A DNA stretch of 64,000 bases from Prorocentrum cordatum (GCA_963575745.1 CAUYUJ010012558.1:988203-1052202), one strand, 5' to 3'; positions 18,471 through 31,121 are shown, counted from the first letter of the stretch. The notes: generated by a model from the letters alone, not told the origin. Translations and numbers: made by a program.

Positions 18471-18717
18471 TACATTGCGGTGAAGGCGTCGCCTCCCCCG
18501 CCCCCAGCTCCACTTTTATCAATCCATGATGAAACCCTGAGTTCACTACTTCAGAACAGCTAAAGACCGCGATTGATGTTCTCCCTGGGAGGCGCCCGGG
18601 ATGGTTGGAAATAATAAGTGGCGCGCGCGCCCTGGCTCTTGCGCGTTGGAGGAAGAAGGGGGCGTGGAAATTGGGGGCCCGCTCGCAATGTAGAGGCGCG
18701 CGGTCATCTCTCCCAGG

Positions 18718-19265
18718 GGGACCCAGGGGAAGAGGCCCGGGGAGGAGGACGAACCGCGAACCACGAAAATAAATAGGTTCTGCGGCCCAAAGGAACCGCC
18801 CTGGGAGGCCAGGGGGGCGAACCGCGAACCGCAAAAATAAAAGGTTCCGCGGCCCAGGGGAGCTACCCTGGGAGGCCCGGAGGGGAAAGAACCAGGGGAG
18901 AGAGAGACGAACCACGAACCGCGAAAGTAAAAGGTTCCGCGTCCCTGGGGAGCTGCGCTGGGAGGCCTGGGGAACGAGCCACGAACCACGGAAATAAGAA
19001 GTTCCGCGGCCCAGAGGAGCTGCCCTGGGAGGCCCGGGGGCGAACCACTAACCACGAAAACAAAAGGTTCCGCGGCCCAGGGGACCCGCCCTGGGAGGCC
19101 CGGCGGGGACGAGCCAGGGGAGGAAGACGAGCCACGAACCACGGACAGGAAGGGTTCCACGGCCCAGGGGAGCCGCCCTGGGAGGCCTGGGGGACGAACC
19201 GCGAACCACGAGAGCAAAGGGCTCCGCTGCCCAGGGGAGCTGCCCTGGGAGGCCCGGGGGGGGGA
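18718..19265. repeat. Minisatellite of about 67 bp with two hairpins per unit
   Basis: The core CCCTGGGAGGC recurs near 18799, 18866, 18956, 19023, 19089, 19176 and 19243. Spacing is mostly 66-67 bp, with two longer steps (87-90 bp) that carry an extra purine-rich insert. Most units pair CCGCGAACC or a near variant with GGTTCCGCGG across an A-rich loop, and pair CCCAGGG with CCCTGGG across a 6-base loop. All units point the same way. Confidence 0.8.
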
Positions 19266-19483
19266 AGTCCAGGGCCCAGGGAAGCACGGGAAGGTCAGCG
19301 GGCGGCCCAAGCGCCAGGAAAGGCCAGGAAAACCAAGCTAGGCAGGGTGGGCAGCGGGAGGCCCTGGCCCAGGGCCCAGGGATACCAAGAAACCAAGGGA
19401 GAAGGCCAGAGGGAGAGGACGAACCAGGAGGAGGAGGAGGAGGAGGAGGAGGAGTACGAACCACGAACCACGAAAATTAGCCT
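19266..19483. repeat. Purine-rich tract before the 90-bp array
   Basis: G/A-rich sequence with a (GGA)n run near 19428-19452 is followed by a final CGAACCACGAA motif of the preceding minisatellite. I see no gene. Confidence 0.6.
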
Positions 19484-21465
19484 GGCGAAGAACCCAACCA
19501 TATGCAGTTGTCAGTACCGCAGCTGCGGGTTTCATCTTCAGTGGAACTCCCCATAGGACTACGGAACGTGTGAGGGGTGTGCCGAGATGGGTGCCACTGG
19601 GGCATTCGGCGAAGCTCCCTATGGGGACATGAAACACGCGCGGGGCGTGCCGACATGGGTGGCGGAAGCGCATGTGAGGGCCGCCAGTGGGGCCTCCAGT
19701 GGAGCTCCCTATGGGTCCCCGAAACATGATGCTGCTGCGGGGGGGGTGCCGGGATGGGTGGCGGAGACGCATGTAAGCGCCGCTACTGGGGCCTTCGGTG
19801 GAGCTCCCTATGGGGCCACGAAGCGCGTGAGGGGTGTACTGGGATGTGTGGCGGGGACGCATGTGAGCGCCGCCACTGGGGCCTTCGGTGCAGCTCTCTA
19901 TGGGGCCACGAAACGTGTGAGGGGTGTGCCGAATTGGGTGCGGGTGGTGACGCATGCGGGCGGTGCCACTGGGGCCTTCGGTGGAGCTCCCTATGGGGCC
20001 ACGAAACCTGTTGTTGTGAGGGGCGTGCCGGGATGGGTGGCGGGGACGCATGTGAGCGCGGCCGCTGGGGCCTTCGGTGGAGCTCCCTATGGGGCCACGA
20101 AGCGTGTGAGGGGTGTGCCGAATTGGGTGGGTGTGGGTGGCGCATGAGAGCGCCGCCACTGGGGCCTGGGGTGGAGGATGGGGCCACGAAACCTGTGAGG
20201 GATGTGCCGAAATGGGTGTGCGGGACGCATGCGCATGTGAGCGCCGCCACTGGGGCCTTCGGTGGAGCTCCCTATGGGGCCACGAAACGTGTGAGGGGTG
20301 TGCCGAATGGGTGTGCGGGACGCATGCGGGCGGCAGCACTGGGGCCTTCGGTGGAGCTCCCTATGGGGCCACGAAACGTGTGAGGGGTGTGCCGAAAATG
20401 CATGCATGTCCCCGAAGCTCCCGAAACGTGTGAGGGGTGTGCCGAATTGGGTGTGCGTGACGCATGCGGGCGGCAGCACTGGGGCCTTCGGTGGGGCTCC
20501 CTATGGGGCCACGAAACGTGTGAGGGGTGTGCCGAATTGGGTGTGCGGACGCATGCGGGCGGCAGCACTGGGGCCTTCGGTGGGAGCTCCCTATGGGGCC
20601 ACGAAACGTGTGAGGGGTGTGCCGAATTGGGTGTGCGGGACGCATGCGGGCGGCAGCACTGGGGCCTTCGGTGGGGCTCCCTATGGGGCCACGAAACGTG
20701 TGAGGGGTGTGCCGAATTGGGTGTGCGGGACGCATGCGGGCGGCAGCACTGGGGCCTTCGGTGGGCTCCCTATGGGGCCACGAAACGTGTGAGGGGTGTG
20801 CCGAATTGGGTGTGCGTGACGCATGCGGGCGGCAGCACTGGGGCCTTCGGTGGAGCTCCCTATGGGGCCACGAAACGTGTGGGGGTGTGCCGAATTGGGT
20901 GTGCGTGACGCATGCGGGCGGCAGCACTGGGGCCTTCGGGGAGCTCCCTATGGGGCCACGAAACGTGTGAGGGGTGTGCCGAATGGGTGGGTGGACGCAT
21001 GCGGGCGGCAGCACTGGGGCCTTCGGTGGAGCTCCCTATGGGGCCACGAAACGTGTGAGGGGTGTGCCGAATTGGGTGTGCGACGCATGCGGGCGGCAGC
21101 ACTGGGGCCTTCGGTGGGGTGGGGCACGAAACGTGTGAGGGGTGTGCCGAATTGGGTGCGCATGCGGGCGGCAGCACTGGGGCCTTCGGTGGAGCTCCCT
21201 ATGGGGCCACGAAACGTGTGAGGGGTGTGCCGAATTGGGTGTGCGTGACGCATGCGGGCGGCAGCACTGGGGCCTTCGGCGGAGCTCCTATGGGGCTACG
21301 AAACGCTGTACTGGGTGGGTGAAGCGCAGGGAAGAGGGGGAGGAGGGAGGAGGAGGGGGAGGAGGGAGGAGGAGGGGGAGGAGGCAGCGGGAGGAAGGAA
21401 GGAGAACGCGGGGCACCGTCTCTTCAAAACGAGGACCCAACACCACAGGATGGTTGGGAATAAAG
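19484..21465 (+). mobile_element. Satellite-carrying element 1: 90-bp tandem array with conserved ends
   Basis: About 19 units of a 90-bp repeat (19590-21300) share the core GGGGCCTTCGGTGGAGCTCC and GGCCACGAAACGTGTGAGG. The left part is diverged. The right part (20430-21290) is nearly homogeneous apart from small deletions. The array sits between a 28-bp left end (19484-19511) and a 60-bp right end (21406-21465), with a purine tract before the right end. The same ends flank the array at 29741-31105. The ends carry CCCAACCAT on the left and ATGGTTGGG on the right, a 9-bp inverted repeat. No transposase is encoded. Units read in frame as a 30-residue repeat, but I see no evidence that this is a gene. 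Confidence 0.75.
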
Positions 21466-22036
21466 AGGTCCGAGGTCCGAACTCGTGAACACAGCTGCGC
21501 AAGAGAATACACAGCGAACCAATCCGACCCCCCCCCCGCCCAAGTGTTATCACACCAGAATCGAGAACCCCGGTTAGCAATGCCCCAGGAATAGAAAGGA
21601 CACGACAAATATTCGAACGCAATAAATCTAACCTTTGTGAAACAGGGGTCGGACAACATGAGCATTGGTGTCGTTGCAACATGGTCCGAATTTGTTGTCG
21701 TGGGGTTCCCGAGCCGGGGGGCCCAAAACATCACAATCTAGGCTTATAATTTTCTGGGGGGGGACATTGTGAATCCCTGTAGACTGTCCCGGAACATTAT
21801 AAAGCCCAAGTTCGCAGTTTCGGGGGGAATGCTATGAACCCCAGTTATACTGTACATTACGTACCCAGGTTAGCGCCTATTTGGGGTCCATCCTGTTGGA
21901 TCCACCGCGCGTCCAAGGTAGCATTGCAGCTCCTTCTTCAAACAGGGCTCGCTGAACCACTTTCCTTGCCGCCATGTCTCCTCCTTGGACTGGGAGGTCT
22001 ACAATATTACAGGACAAGTGGGGCCTGGCATGTTGC
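21466..22036. other. No gene seen
   Basis: Complex sequence with G-runs (for example near 21756 and 21815) between the satellite element and a candidate exon. I see no RNA gene or coding frame. Confidence 0.4.
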
Positions 22037-22350
22037 TCACGAACTTCGAGTTCGTGATGCTGTGCTTGGGTGAGCGGGGGGCGCGCTGAGTCTGGCCAAA
22101 GCCTGGCCCCTTTTGCCATGTTGAACGACCGCCTCCTCAAAGATGTTCACCATCTGGTCTGTGAAACGCTGCGCGGCACTGGCATCATTGAAATTCACCG
22201 ACGTACCGTCGGGGGGTACAACACTGATGAGCTCCCGCGTGGCCCCCGCCACAAAAGAGGAAAAATACGCATGGCCTAGGAAAGGCTGGTTCCGTACCTC
22301 TGCGTGCAAGACTGTGAGATTGCCTGCCATGTACAATTTCGGATAAGCTC
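22037..22350 (-). CDS. Possible host-gene exon, unidentified
   Basis: The minus-strand frame ending in TGA at 22037 looks protein-like for its first 70 or so codons (NLTVLHAEVRNQPFLGHAY, then TRELISVVPPDGTSVNF, then RFTDQMVNIFEEAVVQ). There is no ATG at the start. An upstream in-frame stop is followed by AAGAG, which could be a splice acceptor, so this may be an internal or last exon. I do not recognise the family. Confidence 0.3.
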
Positions 22351-22437
22351 TTCAACCAACATGGCTACGAACCTCATGCGCCTTCCGCCGTCTTCTGCGC
22401 CCTCCTCAGAACTCCGTCCTCTCCCTCTTCTTCCGCC

Positions 22438-23480
<1,043 letters not shown>

Positions 23481-24227
23481 CTTCATGATCCGCCCTACTT
23501 TGCGTCCCCTCCTCCTCTTCTCGTCTTCTTCCTCGTGCTCCAGCCGCCTCTTTGTCCCTTCATCATATTCGTTTGTTCCCCCTCCTCCGTTCTCACCCCC
23601 CCTCACGTTTCTGCCATTGCTGCTGCGGCCGCGGCGTCCTGTCGGCGGGTCATCTCCTTCGCGGCCCTCAGCCTCAGTGGCCCGCGCTACGCGTCCGACG
23701 GGGAGGAGGCACCCCTTTAACAGAACTCCCCCTCCTCCTCCCTCCCTCCCCTGCCTTTCCTACCTCCTCCCTCCTCCCCTGCCGTAGCCGCAGCCATCTT
23801 GCCCGCGAGGAGACGGGGGAGGAGGGGGAGGCGGAGGTGGAGGAGGACGGGGAGGCGGAGGCGGAGGAGGAGGAGGAGGCGGAGGAAGAGGAAGAGGAGG
23901 AAACGCAAACACATGCTGCAGCCGCGGCATGACGCAGACGCGGTCCCCGCGGCCACGCAGGCCCGGCCGTGGCGGGCCGCCGCCGCGCCGGCGCCGGCGC
24001 AACCTATAGATAGGGCCGCGGCGCCGCCTCCATGGAAGGCTGGAAGGCTGCCAGGCGCTGCGGGCTGCCGCTGGCTCAAAGAGGAGGAGGAGGAGGAGGA
24101 GGAGGAGGAGGAGACCCGAGAGCGGCTGGCCAGCTGCCTGGGCCGGCCGGCTGCCGGGGCCGGCCGGCTGGCCAGCCGCGCCCGTTCGCCCTTGTTTGGC
24201 ATTCGTCTTCGACGATCCATGTAGCCG
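23481..24227. other. Low-complexity (CTC)n/(GGA)n sequence, no gene recognised
   Basis: Pyrimidine-rich sequence to about 23800 changes to a (GGA)n-rich block (23815-23900) and a further (GGA)n run at 24078-24112. The Arg/Glu-rich and Leu/Pro-rich frames here are repeat products. Confidence 0.6.
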
Positions 24228-27200
24228 ATGGCTGCTGACGCCAGCGTGTCTGCTCGGCCGTGCTGGGCGGATGCCGCCGATGACGATGATGGGGAGATGG
24301 AGGTCGACGAGGCTGACGTAGACACGCCAGCGCGGGACGCTGCTGGAGCCAACGGCCCCGCCGCGCGGCGCGGCGCTGCAGGCGTGCAGCGGGTGCGGGT
24401 GCGCCAGGGGGCCAGGAGTGGGCGCTGGGCCTTCAGCCGCCTTCGCAGCGGCCAGCCGCGTGCAAACAGTGTCACATCCCCTTCGCGAAACACGAGCTGA
24501 GGCTGTGCTCGTGGGGCAACCGGCAGCTGCGAACGTGGCCGCCGACGACGTGATCTGGCCCTTTCGACGCGCTGGGCAGGAGCACGTGGAGGCGTGCGCG
24601 GCCGCGGCTGCAGCAGCGGCGCGTGAAGGCGAAGGAGAAGGAACAGGGGGAGGAGGAAGCGGGGGCGACGCGGCAGCTGCGCGAGGAGAGGCTGGGCAGG
24701 GCAACGTGCCGGTGATTCACCCGGCCCGGGATGCACCAGCGCTGCCGGACCGCGCGTATGGTGGGAGGCGCAGCCGTGGCGAACCGCTCTGAGCACGGGC
24801 GTCTCCACCTTCGTGCAAGTCCCGGACCGCTACCGCGGCGCGATGGTGGCAGCGCGCCGCAAGGCGCTGGAGGTGACGCCGACGCCCAGGGGCCCGCCTC
24901 CGCCGAGTGGAAGACGGTCCTGCTCTTTGACCTGGTGCTTCTTGCGCGGAGGCGGGGGGGTGGGCCAGCCTGCGCGGAACCCGGGGGATCGCCTGGCACT
25001 ATGGTGGGACGGTCAGTGGGCCGCGTTGCGGGCCTCCGCTACGGGCGGGACCGCCGGCCCGAAGGGACCAGCGAGGCCCGCCTCGGACAAGCAGAAGACG
25101 CAGAGTGTGCACGCCCTGGCCGCGCCTGGCGAGAAGGCCCGAGCCTTGGCAGCAGCCGCAAGCGCCCCGCTCGCGCCGCGCACCGCCGACATGCTCGACC
25201 AGCTGCGGGTTTGTTTCCCGGAAGGCGGGCCGGGGCCGCAGCTGCCGCCCGCCGCGCCGCCGCGCGCGACGCGCCGCCGCGCGCGACGCGGAGCTCCGGG
25301 AACAAGTCGAGAACGAGGTGCGGCGCCCCCACCAGCTCGCGGCGCCTGGCCTGCTGGGCATGCGACTCGAGCACCTCGCGGCCAGCGCCGGCGACAGCGA
25401 GACCTCGCGTCTGCTGGCCTAGGTCGCCGTGCGGTTTGGCCCGGGCGCGAAGACGCAGCTCTCCGAGACGGCCGGCGATCACCAGCGCGGGGTTGGACAC
25501 GCGGGCGGCGCGGCCCTACTGGCAAAGCGCCTCCAAGCCCAGGCAGACCCGGCCGCGCGCGGCGTTCATCGAGGTGGGCGTGAAGGCCGCTTTCCAGCGG
25601 ATGGCGCGCACGCCTGCCCTGGAGGCCATGGACGCGGCTGCCCCTGAAGCGGCTGGGGCGCTGCGGGCTTGACATTCTGTTTCCATTAATAGTTCTGGGG
25701 GTGCCTGTAGTCCGGGGAGGGCACCGGTAGTCCGGGGGAGGGGTAACTGTAGTTCGGGGGGGCTATAGCCCCCCCCCGGACTATTGGTATACCAATAGTC
25801 CAGGGTGAGACACTTGTAGTCCGGGAGAAAGGCACCTGCAGTCCAGGGGAGGGGGGGGGACCTGCAGTCTGGGGGGGAACGCGTGTTCACGCGTCAACGC
25901 GCGCGTGGATGTAGTCCTGGGGGGGGGCCTATATAGTCCAGGGGGGGGGGGTACCTGTAGCCCGGTGGGGGTACCTGTAGTCGTCCTGGGGGGGGGCACC
26001 AGTAATACGGGGGAGGGGTACCTGCAGTCCGGGGAGAGGGTGCCTGTAGTCCGAGGTGCACCAGGTGAACACAGAACATATCGAGGGACACAGGAGTACA
26101 CGGGCCCTGGCGACCACTGCTGGCGCGGAGCTGGAGGGCGGCTGGAGGTGGTGCAGAGGCAACGTGGCTTCGACCAAGGGGACCTCTTGTCCCCGCGGGC
26201 AGTTCTTCCGCGAGCTGCAGCAGGACCCCGACGCCAGGATCTACTCCTGCCTCGACGACACCTACGTCGCGTGCTGACCTGGCGCTCTGGGCGCTGGCAG
26301 GCTTGCAAGCTGCGCTGGCGCCCCTCGGGCTCGAGCTCAACGCGCGGAAGACGCTGGTCTGGCCCCCAGCAGGAGCGCAAGCCGAGCTCGCGGGCATCGT
26401 CGTGCCGACGCTGTCCGTCCTGGGGGCGCAGCTCCGGGCGCCGGGATATGGCGCGGGCGCTGCGCTCCACCTGGGGGACAACTCCATGCAGCGGGCTCGA
26501 CGAGGCGGCGCGCTTGCAACGCCTCCGTGCGCGCTTGCAGAAGCTGAGGCAGGACAGCCTGGCGCGCCAGGCGGCCGGCGCGCTCCTCAGCACCTACGCC
26601 GGCAACGCCAGCCAGCACAACATCCAACTGGCCTTGGCGTCCGACGCCGAAGTCTTCCGTTACAACGCGGTGCTGCGCGGCTGCTGGGAGGAGCTCGCCG
26701 AGCGCCCTCTTGCGCCTGAGGCGTGCGAGCTGCTGGGGCTGCCAGCGAAGCTGGGCGGCGCCCGCGCCCAGTGGGCCGCCGCCCGCCGCGCGGCCGCCTA
26801 CTGGGCTGTCTGGGCGCAGGCAGCCGACGAGGTGCGCGGCGACCTCGGGTTCGCCTCGCTGGAAGACACCTGGCGGCGCTCCCCCGGGCCGCGGCAACGC
26901 TGCAGGCGGCCTGCGCCGAGCTTGGGCGCCAGGGGGCGGGGCTGGCGCCGAGCGCCCTCGTGGCGGCTGCGCTGGGGGCCCAGACTCGGCAGAAGGTCCT
27001 GGTTGCGGCAGTGCATAAAACAAGCCACGCTGCGGCTAAACGGCGAATGCACGTCCGCGGCCAGGCAGCCTTGCTGTCGGCCGGAGGGCCTGGGGCCAGG
27101 GCCTTCTTGCAAAACCCCGATGAAGCGGCTTGCGCCCTGGAGGGCGTCCACTGGGCGACGGAGCTCCGCTGCCGCCTCCACTTGCCGCGGCCGGAGTGCT

Positions 27201-27371
27201 CTGGCGACGAGTTGGCGCGGGCCTCGGCGACCTGCTGCAACCAGGCGCGCGGGGGGGGCGTCTGCGCCGCGGCGCTCGACCCTGACGGGTTCCACGCGAC
27301 CACCTGCCAGCGCGGTGGCGGCGTGGTCCAGCGCCGCGGGGACCTCGCCCTGGCCGTGGGCGAAGAAACAA
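24228..27371 (+). pseudogene. Degenerate LINE-type retroelement
   Basis: Pieces of one LINE-type protein appear in order but in changing frames. The N-terminal region is seen near 24813-25215 (VPDRYRGAMVAARRKALEV, then APGEKARALAAAASAPLAP). A palm-proximal piece follows (APGLLGMRLEHL), then a TAG stop at 25420. RT motif A is near 25565 (FIEVGVKAAFQRMART). Motif B (QRGFDQGDLLSP) is near 26165, and motif C (ARIYSCLDDTYVA) is near 26240-26270. The thumb (ALAPLGLELNARKTLVW) is near 26310. The C-terminal region ends with a Cys/His-like segment (GGGVCAAALDPDGFHATTC) near 27250-27310. At least five frame changes and a minisatellite between motifs A and B show it is dead. Confidence 0.7.
25685..26070. 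repeat. CTGTAGTCCGGGG minisatellite splitting the RT domain
   Basis: The motif (A/C)CTGTAGTCCGGGG with G-rich spacers repeats at roughly 24-30 bp spacing for about 380 bp. Some units have TGCAGTC variants. It lies between RT motif A and motif B of the broken LINE, so it arose in or was inserted into that reading frame. Confidence 0.75.
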
Positions 27372-27689
27372 AAAAAACGAGCAGCGTTCCGCTTGAGATG
27401 ACCAGTTTTCAAAGAAGGGGGGGAAGAGGAGGAGGTGGCCGTGGAGGAGGAGAAGGAGAGTGATGAGGAGAGGTGCAGGAGAACGGCGAGGAGGAGAACG
27501 AGAGGGCGGGCAACAAGGAGGAGGGCAAGGACGGCGACGAGGGAAGAGGTCGCAAGTGAACGAGGATGGGAAAGAAGAGGGAAAACGAGCACGAGGAACA
27601 TGCCGAGGATCCGCAGGAGGAATGATGTGGAGAGGGACGCAGGCGGGAGGAGGAGTGTGGACGAGACGGCCGGGCCCGCGGCAGGCTGC

Positions 27690-27870
27690 CGAGGCCGAAC
27701 TCGCCGATGCCGCCGTCCCTGTCGAGCAGGTCCTTCAAGCGCGCGTCGGACGGCGTGTCCGCCAGCGCCGCCCGGAGCTTCGCCACCTCTGCCGCAGGAG
27801 CGACCGACGACGACGACGTCGTCTCCGAGGTTCTCGGGGCGCGTCTGGAGGTTTCCGCCGCCACCGCTGG
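27690..27870 (-). CDS. Possible coding fragment, unidentified
   Basis: The minus-strand frame reads PAAEVAKLRAALADTPSDA and then RLKDLLDRDGGIGEFGLG. It has GC-rich third positions and looks like part of an alpha-helical protein. It is embedded in a longer frame of low-complexity Pro/Ser sequence, so exon limits are unknown. Support is composition only. Confidence 0.2.
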
Positions 27871-28185
27871 ACGCAGCTCGGAGACCCAGGTGGGATGGAC
27901 CCCGGTAGGATGGGGGAGCGGCCTGGGGGCGATCTTGAACGGGCTGTCGAGGAAGGGCAAGGAAAGGAGCACCGTACGAGGCGCATCGGCGCGGCATGCG
28001 CTCAGGCGAGCGCCAAAGACTTCTTGTCGATCTCGATCAGCGGAACTGCTGTTCCTGGACCAACCAGCCTGGCGCCTGGCGCCGCGCGATTCGCGATAAC
28101 CTGCGTGCGCGACATGGTTCTCCTCGCACCCCCGCGATTGGCCCAAGACACCGTGGCGGCTGTCCGAGGGGCTGCCACGAAGCGT

Positions 28186-28350
28186 TGATCGATCGAGCCG
28201 TTTGCGCCGCACACGGGGAGGGTCCACAAACGTTGGGGGTTTGGGGAGGTCTTGCGTGGGGGGGGGGGGGGGGGAAATAATACCGATCGAGCCGTTTGCG
28301 TAGACGGGAAGGGTCAACAAGCGTGGAAGGAGGGTCTTGTGTGGGCGTGG
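28186..28350. repeat. Short tandem duplication with poly-G
   Basis: GATCGAGCCGTTTGCG occurs at about 28191 and 28285, followed in each case by related GGGAGGGTC(C/A)ACAA and GGTCTTG(C/T)GTGGG stretches. This is a roughly 93-bp tandem duplication. A G-run of about 17 separates the copies. Confidence 0.6.
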
Positions 28351-29240
28351 AGGGGGGCCGCGCGAGGGGGGGGGTTCGGCACAGCCAGAAAAGGCCGTCG
28401 GGCGGGGTGGCATGGAGGGGCAAGGGTAGGGGAGGGGGGATAGGCATACGGGGGGGGAACGTCGACCTGGAATCGGCGATGCATCGTCGATAGATCGGCG
28501 ATAGGCCCCCAACAGTGCATCCGCACCTTGCTGGGCTGGTTGGGGCCATCGTGCCCCTATCGGCGATCAATGGGCGACTGGGGGTCGATGCATCCCCCCT
28601 ATGCCTGTCCCCCTGTCCCCCCCTACCGTTGCCCCTGAGGCAAGTGTGTCAAGGGCTATTGAACGGCACGAAGCGATGGAGTCGGGCCTGCTCGGCTGCC
28701 CTCTCCGCATAGCTGTCCGAGCTGTCCGGGAAGCCACGATGACCATGGCCAGGCAGGGTGGTGTATGCAGCCCGAGCTTGGTTGGAGAGGACACGCGAGA
28801 GGACACAAGATCCTTCCACAGGAAACGCCTGGGCCGCTGGCACACAGGGGGCAGGGGCACCCTCGATTCGGCAGGGCCGGCCTGCCGATCAAACTCGATC
28901 GCAGGATACAGCGTGCCTGCTGCAGAGCAGGCACACGCGCCTGTGCGTGCAGGAGCATGCGCGCGGGCCCGAGTCCTCGACGACGGCGCGTTTTGCTCGC
29001 GGGGGGCGAGGGCGGGGAGCACCGAGGGGCCCCAGACCTGGCCGAAGTCGGCGCGTTCCCCCAAAAACGCAGACCACGGCATCGACAATTTGACGCTCAA
29101 ACAGATTGGAAGCTCGGCAGGCGCCGACATACACGGTCGTCTTGGTGATATTGGGAACGCCAAGCAGGGGTCGACGCGGTTTTTCTGGCAACGGTGGGCC
29201 CGGAAACGCCAGCCCGTCCTGAGCCCAAGTTTCAGCGTCG
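28351..29240. other. No gene recognised
   Basis: Complex, GC-rich sequence. A plus-strand frame (28601-29257) and overlapping minus-strand frames are open for 170-230 codons, but none shows a motif or a composition I can assign. Confidence 0.35.
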
Positions 29241-29598
29241 TGACTGCGAACAAGTAGAGAGAGAGAGAGAGGGAGAGAGGGAGACAGAGAGACAGAGAGA
29301 GAGAGAGACGGGAGATGAGAGATGAGAGCTGAGAAATGAGACTTCAGAGCTGAAAGACAGAGGGAGAGAGAGAGGTGAGACGGAGATGAGGGAGATAGAT
29401 GACACATACAGAATTAGAAGAGAGGGGGCGAGAAAGAGAGAGAGAGAGAGGGAGAGAAAGAGAAACACTATAGAGAGAGAGACATGAAGAGAGATGAGAG
29501 AAAGAGGTGGAAGAGAGAGAGAGAGAGAAAGAGAGAGACGAGCGCGATAACTAGGGAAAAGCAAAGCAGAACGAGAGAGAGAGAGGTAGACCGATGAA

Positions 29599-29642
<44 letters not shown>

Positions 29643-29740
29643 GCAACAACAACAACACCAACAACAACAACACCAACAACAACACCAACAACAACAACAA
29701 CACCAACAACAACAACAACAACAACAAACAAACAAATCCG
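29241..29740. repeat. (GA)n tract followed by (CAA)n tract
   Basis: Interrupted (GA)n fills 29255-29590. It is followed by (CAA)n with CAC interruptions at 29597-29730. Both are microsatellites. The CAA tract directly abuts satellite element 2. Confidence 0.9.
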
Positions 29741-31105
29741 GGCGAAGGACCCAACCATATGCAATTGTGAATAATGCTTTGTGGGTGCCGCTTTCGGTGG
29801 GGCTCCTTATGAGGCCACGAAAGGCGTGCCACGAAACGCTGTCCTGGGCGTACGGGACGCATGAGGGCGGTAGCACTGGGGCCTTCGGTGGAGCTCCCTA
29901 TGGGGCCACGAAGCGTGTGAGGGGTGTGCCGAAATGGGTGCGGCGCCGCCATCGAACGCAGCCACTGGGGCCTTCGGTGGAGCTCCCTATGGGGCCACGA
30001 AACGTGTGAGGGGTGTGCCAAATTGGGTGCGGCGCCGCCATGCCAACGCAGCCACTGGGGCCTTCGGTGGAGCTCCCTATGGGGCCACGAAACGTGTGAG
30101 GGGTGTGCCAATTGGGTGCGGCGCCGCCATGCGAACGCAGCCACTGGGGCCTTCGGTGGAGCTCCCTATGGGGCCACGAAACGTGTGAGGGGTGTGCCAA
30201 ATTGGGTGCGGCGCCGCCATGCGAACGCAGCCACTGGGGCCTTCGGTGGAGCTCCCTATGGGGCCACGAAACGTGTGAGGGGTGTGCCAAATTGGGTGCG
30301 GCGCCGCCATGCGAACGCAGCCACTGGGGCCTTCGGTGGAGCTCCCTATGGGGCCACGAAACGTGTGAGGGGTGTGCCAAACGCATGCGAACGCAGCCAC
30401 TGGGGCCTTCGGTGGAGTGGGGCCACGAAACGTGTGAGGGTGTGCCAAATTGGGTGCGGCGCCGCCATGCGAACGCAGCCGCTGGGGCCTTCGGTGGAGC
30501 TCCCTATGGGGCCACGAACGTGTGAGGGGTGTGCCAAGTTGGGTGCGGCGCCGCCATGCGAACGCAGCCACTGGGGCCTTCGGTGGAGCTCCCTATGGGG
30601 CCACGAAACGTGTGAGGGGTGTGCCAAATTGGGTGCGGCGCCGCCATGCGAACGCAGCCACTGGGGCCTTCGGTGGAGCTCCCTATGGGGCCACGAAACG
30701 TGTGAGGGGTGTGCCAAATTGAGGTGCGGCGCCGCCATGCCAACGCAGCCATTGGGGCCTTCGGTGGAGCTCCCTATGGGGCCACGAACCGTGTGAGGGG
30801 TGTGCCAAATTGGGTGCGCCGCCGCCATGCGAACGCAGCCATTGGGGCCTTCGGTGGAGCTCCCTATGGGGCCACGAAACGTGTGAGGGGTGTGCCCAAA
30901 TGGGTGCGGCGCCGCCATGCGAACGCAGCCACTGGGGCCTTCGGTGGAGCTCCCTATGGGGCCACGAAACGCGTGAGGGGTGGGCCGTGATAGTGGGAGG
31001 GGGGAGGAAGCGGAGGAGGAGGAAGGAAGGAAAGAAGGAGAGGAGACGCGGGGCACCGTCTCTTCAAAACGAGGACCCAACACCACAGGATGGTTGGGAA
31101 CAAAG
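29741..31105 (+). mobile_element. Satellite-carrying element 2: 90-bp array with the same ends as element 1
   Basis: Thirteen or so 90-bp units (29870-30975) share the 65-bp core of the first array but differ in the linker (GCGGCGCCGCCATGCGAACG instead of the GCGGGCGGCAGC type). The left end (29741-29768) differs from that of element 1 at two of 28 positions. The right end (31046-31105) differs at one of 60. A purine tract precedes the right end in both. The copy number and linker therefore vary while the ends stay fixed. Confidence 0.75.
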
Positions 31106-31121
31106 TGTGTGAGAAAGAGCA

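Noticed and set aside
19587-21594. Multiple long frames on both strands across the first 90-bp array
   Set aside because: A 90-bp unit is a multiple of three, so any stop-free frame stays open. Many frames are open at once, which argues against a gene.
24228-24800. Separate host gene for an Ala-rich protein
   Set aside because: Position and composition fit the N-terminal part of the broken LINE better, though support in this stretch is weak.
29870-30975. CRISPR array
   Set aside because: Units are 90 bp with no unique spacers and no cas genes, in eukaryotic DNA.
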